From: Amphimedon queenslandica
Taxonomy: Eukaryota > Porifera > Demospongiae > Haplosclerida > Niphatidae
Length of the DNA: 30,000 nucleotides
Direction of reading: 5' to 3'
NCBI RefSeq assembly: GCF_000090795.2
Contig: NW_003546318.1
Span: 19,968-49,967, forward strand
The translations under genes were made by a program, and so were the position numbers. The notes beneath the pieces were generated by a model, which saw nothing but the letters and a program-made list of their open reading frames with translations, did no database searches and was not told where the DNA came from. Shown in pieces: positions 1-10,258 of this stretch; the stretch's first letter is position 1, and every line of letters starts with the position of its first letter.

Positions 1-670
1 TGTGTTGAATTGTGACATTACAGTTACTAGATGATGCTACATCATGATCAGCGAAGAGCAAGAACAGACCAGATCCAAATTCCTTTTGATAAGCATTTCC
101 TTTTCCACCATATGATGCTGTGATGCTACAGTTATTAATCAATGCATTCCTTGGATTGATAGCAAGAATAGCAAAACCATAATAGTTAGTAATAATAACC
201 TCATCAATGAGTAATGTATTGATGTGAAGGAATACCAAAACGGCTGAATGATACTGTGAGAAATACATTGGAGATGTACTAGAATTGATTGACTCCATTG
301 CAGCTAGTCTCTTCAATTGTTCACCACAGCCTCTGAATACTAACCTGGTTAAAGTCAGGCTGTGTATATTAGTGAAAGCAAACCCACTGTTTGGTGGTGT
401 ACTGGAATCATTGCATTGTATAAGAGCTTGCTTTGATGATTCACTGGTTAGTGTCAGTGAGTGGGTATGATTAATTACAGCACAAAATGATACATTATTG
501 CTAATGAAGTGAGTGATGCTATCAGATAACACCAGCACAATATCATCATCCAGTGAATGAGTCTCATTACACAAGAACTCCTCCAACTCATATTCATTAC
601 TTATATTAATAATCTGCTTACTGGAAACTGACAAGAGAACAAGAGAGAGAGCAAGAATAGTCAAATACAT
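1..670 (-). CDS. Secreted beta-helix-like protein, N-terminal part (runs off left edge)
   Basis: A reading frame with no stop runs from an ATG at 670 to the left edge, giving 223 codons, so the gene is partial here. The first 17 residues (MYLTILALSLVLLSVSS) look like a cleavable signal peptide, which makes ATG 670 the natural start. The mature part has several N-x-S/T sites and short, irregular Asn/Ser/Ile-rich segments such as NNCSITASYGG and SLTLTRLVFRGCG. These resemble the stacked strands of right-handed parallel beta-helix (pectin-lyase-like) proteins, but I did not identify a named family. No intron is needed within the visible part. The gene runs away from the DNAI4 3' end in the same direction. 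Existence as a gene is likely; the fold is an inference. Confidence 0.7.
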   Translation of the reverse strand, partial: MYLTILALSLVLLSVSSKQIINISNEYELEEFLCNETHSLDDDIVLVLSDSITHFISNNVSFCAVINHTHSLTLTSESSKQALIQCNDSSTPPNSGFAFTNIHSLTLTRLVFRGCGEQLKRLAAMESINSSTSPMYFSQYHSAVLVFLHINTLLIDEVIITNYYGFAILAINPRNALINNCSITASYGGKGNAYQKEFGSGLFLLFADHDVASSSNCNVTIQH

Positions 671-1679
671 TTTAACTGCAATGACTTGACAACTATTAAA
701 TTTTCATCCCAGTGATTTTATAAAGAGTCACTGTTTAGAAAACTGTCTTGCATACTGAAAGTATTCACTGTACACAGTAAACAATTCTGTTGCAACCATT
801 TCAGTGTTTACTCATCATCTTCAATTGAACAAAAACATCCATTATTTTGTAGTCTAGTCCATGCCTTTGTCCTCTTCTTTAATGACAGCTTGGAGCTTTT
901 GAATATTCTGATTTCCATACATTACATAGCCACACAAGCAGTTATTAAAAACCCTTCTTCTAATGACTTGTCCTTACTCTATAACTTCATCCCAAGAATT
1001 TCAAGAAATATAACCATGGCAAATTGTGTATAGCTATCTACTGTTAACACAAACATCACGATGATTGTAAAAACATGCCATAATATTAAACAGCTTGTTT
1101 TTTGTGAGGAATTCTAAAAAAATTCTTAATTGCTTGTTATGACAACGAGACTTGCTACGATCATTATACATGTAACATATGTTGTATGTACATTTACAGT
1201 ACATTGTGTGCTCAAAGTAAAAGCACAAACACTTTTTGCTACCACCAACAAAAACAAGATTATACTTATATAAGCACAAAGTAGCATAACAATGCAAGAG
1301 CCCATTATTATTATACTAATGCACATTTTAAATATCATGTCCACTTTACAACAGCATATAACCAGCCACTCTGCAGAAGAGCTGGTTCTTTATGAATACA
1401 TCTTAGATAAATATCTTATTTTTAAACTTGAATAATCATTTTTGTTATAATTACGTGCATTTAGTGTGCAAGTGATCTTCATGCTTGTAGGTGATACATG
1501 TATATATTTGCTTGTTTGCTTAAAATGTCAATTTATTTCTTTGAGCTTTCTAGAGAAGCAAGAACATCAGACATAGCCTGCATCTACACATACATGTACA
1601 GTACACAAAAGAGAAGAATTGAAAAGACAGAGAAAGATGTTGAGTGAAAGATTAACATTATGATCAAGTGACTGTGAAA
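671..1679. other. Intergenic spacer between the beta-helix gene and DNAI4
   Basis: About 1 kb of AT-rich sequence. It should hold the promoter of the leftward secreted-protein gene and the 3' UTR of DNAI4. Open frames here are short, overlapping and of low complexity. I see no further gene. Confidence 0.6.
1532..1537 (-). terminator. Possible polyadenylation signal of DNAI4
   Basis: On the minus strand this reads AATAAA, about 140 bases past the DNAI4 stop codon. In AT-rich DNA the hexamer occurs often by chance, so this is a candidate only. Confidence 0.35.
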
Positions 1680-4600
1680 TTATAAGGATGGCTTTACTTT
1701 GTTAGCAGGACAAGAAGGAGTGTTCTTAGTAATAAAGACAGACACTTCTCCTTTATAATCTCCTACTAGAATGACATCAGAGTTATGAGAGAATTTGATG
1801 AATGTTTGCCTAGTGCCAGAGAGTGGCTTGTGTACTATTAGTGGATCAAGACTATACAAGAAGCAAGAGATACAAAATTCACAATATAAACTAGTTTTAA
1901 TGGTCATTATTGGTTTGTATACATAACTAAGATTGTGCCTAAATGTGCATTATGACATTCATGTACATGTACATGTAATGCTGTTTATGGTATTGGTGCT
2001 TTTTAACTACAGTTTCTATTTTCTAACAATTTTTAGAAACTTGACTTGATTCAGATCTAAATTGATTTTTATAAATTTTTAAAGCTGCTAAAAATTTGGC
2101 TAAAGCCATGGACTAGTCTCTGGCCAGACTTGATCAAAAATAAAAAAGGAAAATTCTTCATTTATATAATTTTTCCCAATACAGATACATATTGCGTATA
2201 TAGTTTGAGCTGGTTACAATCAAAGCTGGATTTAAAATAAAAATCAGGCCAAAGTCCCTGTACTGTAGTACAGGGTTGTCGGCCAAATTTTGCCTAAAAT
2301 AGCTAGGAAAGAATTTCCCATTTTAATATCTTTTCTGATACATTTTGAGCTCATTCTGGTCAATATTGAATTTTTTAGAAAAATTTGAAGCTTAAGAAAC
2401 AAAAAAATAATGATTACAAATCGTCAAATTCATTCACCATACATTTAATGTAATGTACAAGCAGCATACTTGTAGACAACTTACACATTATGTTTCATGT
2501 TCCATATCTCTATTCTACTGCCTCTCACGCAACCAAAGACTGTTGGGTCATGAGGAGACCAGTCAATGCTCCACACTGCCTCCTGTGAGCTGTGATCAAC
2601 CAGTCTATCATCAGTACCTGTCTTCCTCCTGCCTGACTGGGAACCAGCCTTTACTGACTCTTGCTTCTGTAAGGAGAAAGAGAAAGGAGAAATGAAGAGA
2701 TGGGAATAAAGATTGAAGGGTTAGATATACATACAATGTAGAAAAGGAAGAAAGATTGTAACATAAACACATGTACAAGCAGTGCAATAAAAACAGTGTA
2801 CATGTACATGTATTTTTCAGCAATTCCAAGTTTATGATCAACTGAAAAGTGGATATGTACATGTGCAGGCATATGTACAGTACAACACACAATGCTTGTA
2901 AATCAGTTACTGTATAAATTACAAATAAAATATCGTATAGGGGTTATAATTATTTCACTGGTAATAAATTTTGTGAATTTCGCGTTTTCATTAAATTCCC
3001 CAAAAAGAGGTGTGGCACACTAGTAAAAATGGCTGCAGAAGGTAAGATTCGCGAAAATTTATACCAACAAATGGCAAATCTGAACAAATTCGCGAAATTT
3101 TATACCAACAAAATAAAACCCCTATATATACAGTAGGTTTACATGTACATGATTGCTAACTTGTGTGGCTTGGAAGGTGTGTAATGGTTTAGACTTGTCT
3201 TGGTGCCAGAGACAGATATTCCAGTCGCTGCTACAACTCAGAAACAAATCATTGAACAAGGAATGCCACATCACCCTATACACTGGACCCTGTAATATCA
3301 CAATAACAAATAATAATAAATAACATCAAAATTATTATTAAAAAATAATAACAATAACAATAACAATACTAACAATAAATAAAAGCAGAAACAACATTAT
3401 TATTATTGATAAATTATTTTTAAAATCGTCTCACGTTGTGTCCAGAGTATGTCTCCAAAAATTGCTCGTTGTAAGAGCAAGAACACTTGTGAATGAATCC
3501 TTCCTCGGTACATACCAGATAACTATAAAAGAAATAACATAACAACACTTGTCAAGACAACAGTTACCATGACAACTATTACCATGACAACTGTTACTAT
3601 GGCAACGTATCATTGTCCTTACACGTTGGTGTCCATTACAATTTAATGTTTTTCATTAAAAAAATTTTTTAATAAATGCTAAACCATTACCATGACAACC
3701 GTTACCATGGCAATGCATCGTTGTCCTTACACGTTAGTGTCAGCAAAAGAGAAAGCGAAACCCATTCCAGGAGCATGTTGAGATATATAAGCTTCTTGAC
3801 CAATGGCTCCTCCAACATTCCCCCCTCCTCCTTTCTCCTGTCCTTTACGTTTTCCTCCCTTTGCGTTCATCTTCTGCTGCTGCTTTGCCTTTGAGGATAT
3901 GCTCTTCTTCTCGTTTTGCTTCGTCTGGAGGCGTCGTTTGAGTCTCATGAGTTGGAAGCTCTCGAAGCCTTTCCGTATGGTCCACTGAAGAACACGTCCA
4001 TCGATACCGATTGATACTAGTATCTCTGAGGTATCATCACCCATAGAGTGCTCCTTCACTACCCAATCAATCTGCCATATTGGACCAGAGTGCTTGAATA
4101 ATGCATCTCTAGAGGGAATTACATAAAAAGAGGAAAAAAGTGAAGCATGTTGTAGTACATGTACATGTATAGTAAGGAAGGATTACAATTTGTGAATTTC
4201 AAAGCTATTTACATGTACATGTACATCCTGTTATTTTTAACCATTGAGCATAAGTTTAAAACAACCAATCACTACAAATTTCAAAAATCTAGTTCCAAGA
4301 ATGCATGTACAGTGTACATGTACATCTGCTGCCTATCTCGTCTTACATGTACATGTACATTATGTCTCTCAAATTCATGTACCATAATTCCTCAAATAGG
4401 GACACTGCTCAAATAAGCACCTATCACTAATATAATATTACCACTATAGATACGCATATTTGACCCAGTATCATGTACTGTTGTCTTAAGAATGGTCCAA
4501 ATAGCCTAATTGTTCATCCTCAGTCTTTAGAACATAAAGATGCAGGTTCAAGCCTGGGTTTTGGCATTTTTCGATTTTATTTTTTGTGATTTTTGCCCCT

Positions 4601-6529
4601 GCTAAGCAATAAATGCATAGGCCCTTATTGGAGGAAATACAGTACATGTACATGTACATGTAATTACCTGCTACTGACCACTGGTTCATGAGAAGTGCTG
4701 CGACAATTATACACCAACAAATTACCATTGTACAGTGCAACCTGTATAGAGAGAATAATGAAAATTAATACTTTAATTCTAAATAATGTATTTTTATTCT
4801 CAGTAATTAAGATAGCTGCTATCTTTATTGTATACACAGGTACACAATACCACAAAAAGGCTATTAATACAGTGTAGTATAAAGGGAATACCCACTAATT
4901 GCCAGGAGGCACCAGACTGGCTATATCCTGCCATTACCTAAAGAGAATATGTACATGTACATGTACATATACATACATAATTATGTATATGTACATTATA
5001 AAAGAGAATACATGTACATATACATGTACATGTACATGTGAGTCTCATGACATAATACATCATTGAATAGAAACATGTACATGTGTACATGTACCCAAAG
5101 GCGAGTGGGTTGGTGACTACATGTAGACTCTGATTAAGGAAGGTGAGGTTAATCAACCGCCCACTGACAATACAGGAAGTACTACAGGCTATTATGTACA
5201 TGTACATGTTGTAGACCTTTGCAACAAAATGTTAATAATTATTATAAAGCAAATTGTGTTACTTACACTCTCTCCTTCATTCTTAATATTCACTTTCAGA
5301 GTCACTTGTACATGTACATATACATGTACATGTACATTTACTATGTTCTGTATAATACATGTACATTTACTTGTCAATTTTAACTCAAAGTGTACATGTA
5401 TACTGTATACTATAGGTACTATAATTATTATGTGCTATTATAGTGTTAAAAAACATGTATACAATTCTACATGTACTGTACATGTATGCGTACGTGTGTG
5501 TTATCTTACTGCTAGAAGGTTTGGATTGTGATGAGAGAAAGAGAGAGAAGTGACACCAGAAGGAGCATAGAACACTCTCTCGGGATACTAGAGGAAGGAA
5601 ATGAGAAACAGGAACAGTCAGGGTTTTCTCACAAAGCATGCCAAGGGAGTTAAACAGTAAGCTTCATGCAAAAGCCTTTTAGAGCAACTTTAAAAATTCA
5701 TAAAAAATCCAATTTTGATCGGAATCGGCTCAAACTTTATACACATCATATAAACATGTATATGTATCAGAAAAAGTTATAAAAATGGAGAAACTTCTTC
5801 TGGTCATTTTTGACAAAATTTGGCCAATGACCCTGTACTATAGTACAGGGGTTTTTATCTGATTTTGGAGTAACTTTAAAAATTTGTAAGAAATTTAATT
5901 TTAATCAGAATCTGCTCAAACTTTCTATACAACATGAAAACATGTATGTGTATCAGGAAAAATTATAAAAATGGACAAATCTCTCCTAGTCATTTTTGAC
6001 GAAATTTGGCCAATGACCCTGTACTATATAGTACAGGGACTTTGGCCTGATTTCGGAGCAACTTTAAAAATTCAAAGAAGTGTGGACTATGCAAAAAAAA
6101 ATTTGCAGAAAACCCTGGGGAAAGTGCATACACATACACATTTTTCACACATCATGTAAAGTATTAATGTATACATACATGTACATGTACATGTAGATAA
6201 ATGTAGGGTACAAACAGTAAAATCAATTAATGCTTTTTTACTTCAGGATTCTTCAAAGACCAGCAGCAGACTAGGCCACAGTTCTCTTCATCTGACATGT
6301 TAAATCTACCATAACCAACGGCAAAAATATCCTAAAAATGAAACAAAATAAATAAATAAATGATAATAATAAATAAATGATAATAAATAATAATAATAAT
6401 AATTAATAATAAATGGGTTTCTCCCCCTTTTCCCAAATCTCGTCTCTCTCTCTCTCTCTATCTTAATTCTAATATTAATAATAATAATAATATTGTTTTT
6501 CGTTGCTTATGTTGTTCTATTCTTCATTT

Positions 6530-6608
<79 letters not shown>

Positions 6609-6985
6609 TCAACATTACTTTATTGACAGTGTTCCATGCCATACAAGTGACTGGTCTTGATTTGGTCAGTGGACATTTAAAGCTCCACAGTTTGCTCAAG
6701 TGAGGAGCAGACACAGTGTACGCCTCTGAAGCACTGGTAGGATTATCTGGATCTATTAATAAATAATAATAATAACTGATGCTTCAGGCTTGCCTTCCAT
6801 CACCTCCATTATCCTCTAACCCCCCCACTTAACTCTACTCCCCCTCTCCTCTTCCCTTTTCTTTTCTTTTCTTTCCCTTTTCCTTTCTTTTATTTCCTTA
6901 TTGTAATTCCTCTCTCCTTTTTGTTTTGTCATTGTTAGTGTTTTGTCATTGTTATTGTTTTGTTTTTGTCGGTGTTTATTAGTGA

Positions 6986-7019
<34 letters not shown>

Positions 7020-10000
7020 GTAATAATAAATAATAAATGATACATTGATTAATTCATTAATAATTAGGGGACAATAATGTCCCTCCAAAAATTGGAAATT
7101 GAATCTATTGAATGAAGCAGATGCTAACTACAGTGAGGTGCTTTATATACTGACTATTTGTGACAATAGCATCGTGGGTTGTCACACACCTGAACACACA
7201 CAATCTAATGAATATCATTAAGTGGTACATCAAAGCGGTCACAGACTTGGGCAGCAACAAAAATAATAGCACAGGTACTTTTCTTTTGTGCTTTTGCTCT
7301 TATGCAGTAGATTTTAATTGCTCATTTCATAATACATACATGTACAGTAGCTATACATGTACTTTGACCATACGGTATCTACATGTACATGTACATGCAT
7401 GTACAAATATAAGTACTGTACAATATCATTTTATTTACTTAAGATTCTACTACACTGTACATGTACAATTACAATGTAGCTCTTTAGGCTATACTACATA
7501 CAATTATCATTTTTCACATACATACATATGTATGCCTATACTTTATACACTATTGTAATCTGGTTATTTTTAATGGTTATAAAATACAAAATGGAAAATT
7601 TAGGTGTTGGAAAATTTCATATGCTGCCTATTTATCTCAATATATTAATAAGGAAAATAAATTTATTAGCAATTCTAAATTTAGTATACAGTGTACCTCA
7701 TTACTATATGAAAATTGCCATCACTCAAAATACTGCATAGAAGAAAATTTTGGAGATACATGTAGTTAAATTTGGTGAATTTTGTGTTTTGATTCGTCAA
7801 AAATAAAAATCTGCCATTTTGAGCCGTTATGCGCATGCTCAATGGCACATGGCCACAAATTCACCAATCACCAAATTTTAGTCATTCGCCAAACTTAACT
7901 CCATCCAAAATTTCCTGCTATACGGTATACAAGATTTACACTACATCTCTCTTACCAGGAAGCACAGGAAGATTCCTGTATCTAGCTTGCTTATTTTGAT
8001 AGACATTTTGCGTGACTGCCCTCTCAACGATCCTCAGATTATCGACGAGACTATCACTCCTCAGTATCGGGTGATTGTTCGGTTTCGTCGGATCGAAAGC
8101 CTCTTCCTCTTCGAGCCCTTTCTTATCCTCGGGGTCAGTCACAACCACTCCAGGTACAACAGAGCTCGTAAATATGCTACTCATTCCACCTCCGGGCCCC
8201 ATCACAGAGCTGGCTGTCGCCGAGGACATTTTCGAAGACATTTTAGTTTGAGGTCTCGTAGAGCCGGTCGGAGCTCGACTGGCGGCACGACTAGTCATGT
8301 GACTAGTCATGTGACTTGAGTCTTGGGTCTCAACTATGCAAGAAAGACACAAATAATTGTAATTAGTAACAAGTAACTTAATTAATGATGTACATGTAGT
8401 ATATTGTAGTAATAATGACTAGAATAAAATTATTTAGAATTATTTAGTGTAGGGTTGGGTCTATACAATTAAATTCAACAAGCCCCTGTGGGGTTGTATG
8501 TGTACCACTATTAAAACACCAACATGTCAACCCTACACCAAGTGCTAATGATAACTTAATAATGATATACTCACTATCAGTTGGTTTCAATGCTGTCAGT
8601 GTATCATGAATGTCCCAGTCTGAAGCATACACTTCAACACTCTAAGAGAAAAAGGAGTGAAAGAAGGGAAAGGAGAGAGAGGGAAATTACCGAGAATAAT
8701 ACATGTACATGTACAATTACCTGCATAGGTTCTATAATTTCATGCATACATGTATATTTATACTACATATTACTTTATACTCACTTGCTTATGCACAGGT
8801 TCAGTTTGAACCTGTTTTGATTTCTGTGCTTCATTGAAAGTCCCCATTCCTCTCTCAGAGTATCGATCATTACCAACCCGATTCTTACACAGCTACACAA
8901 AGCACAATTACATGTGAAAGTATATTAGTGGCTATAATGGAGGCTTACCTCTTCATAGCGCTTGTTCTGTTGCTGGATGTTCTCTGCTTCATCGTCATCA
9001 AACGGAACAAAAGTGGAAGGAATGTCCAGTAGCCATATTGTATCAGTCTCTGTTAGATTAATGGTCACCTGCCAAGAAGATAGACTAAACAACTGTAGAT
9101 CTAATTTAATAGAAACTTATGTACACGTACATGTACATATATTTACATTTGTATACATGTACATGTATAAGGTGTGATTTAATGAATAACTTTATTTTGT
9201 ACTTGGCACTCACCAATGACTCTAAATCTTCAGGAGTTAGCTCTTCTGAGTCTACAGGAATAGAATAATAAGCACATTTAATTGTATGTACATGTACATG
9301 TGCATGTATACGTGTACATGTACATGTACATGTACATGTACGTGTATAATGATTACATAATTAGTAATGATGTGCTTAAATAACTGGAAAAAAAACTAGC
9401 AGTACAATAATAAACAATAATAACAATAATAATAATAAATGAACTTCTTGCTAGTTCACATCATTATGTATGTATGTATGCCGAAATATTTTTCTTTAGT
9501 TTTAGTTATGTACACGTACAACTGATGAAGGCCTTTGGGCTGAAACGTTTAGTTTCGTTTAAAAAGAAAAAAATTGATATTGCGGTTGCTTCTTATAATA
9601 GTGTCAAATAACAAGGAGTTTTTAAGAATTATTATGATTTCTAATAATAAAATTTAATAATTTATGATAAATAAAATTTAAAGGGTCACTAAATAAAATA
9701 GCCATAAAACACATTACCATCAGGGGCATCTGATTCTCTTGTCGACGGACGAGAGGTGGAGGATCCAGTAGGTGGTACCAGTCCTTCCATTCCAGACCCT
9801 CCCATAAATGACCCGCCCATCATACTAGTACCCATCACGCTACCACCCATCACACTACCACCGTCCATTATACTCCCGCCGAACATCGAGCGGACGGTCT
9901 GCATGAAGCTAGCATTTTCGAATAGCGAGGTAGTGTGACCGGAATCGGTCATCTGTAAGAAAGGGAGAGAGAGAGAGGGAGGGAGGGTGGCATAATAAGG

Positions 10001-10205
10001 TGGTACATTGTATTTTGTGAAGAGAAGAAGAAAGGAAATGACAATAATAATAAATGAAATAAGTTAAAGGAGAAACTACGAGGTTTTTATTTTGGCGAAT
10101 GGCTATCAAAATGCCAAATTCGCCAAATTTAACTACCTCCAAAATTTCCTTCTATACGGTAATGTGTACATAAAATAATAATAATAAATAATAATAATAA
10201 TAATA

Positions 10206-10258
<53 letters not shown>

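Noticed and set aside
6503..6714. Poly-Asn and poly-Leu frames
   Set aside because: They are translations of the (TAA)n microsatellite on the two strands.
7160..7558. 132-codon plus-strand frame
   Set aside because: Lies in a DNAI4 intron, is made largely of TACATG repeat translation, and has no domain or splice logic.
7987..8319. 110-codon plus-strand frame
   Set aside because: Antisense shadow of DNAI4 exon 9, whose minus-strand frame matches the family.
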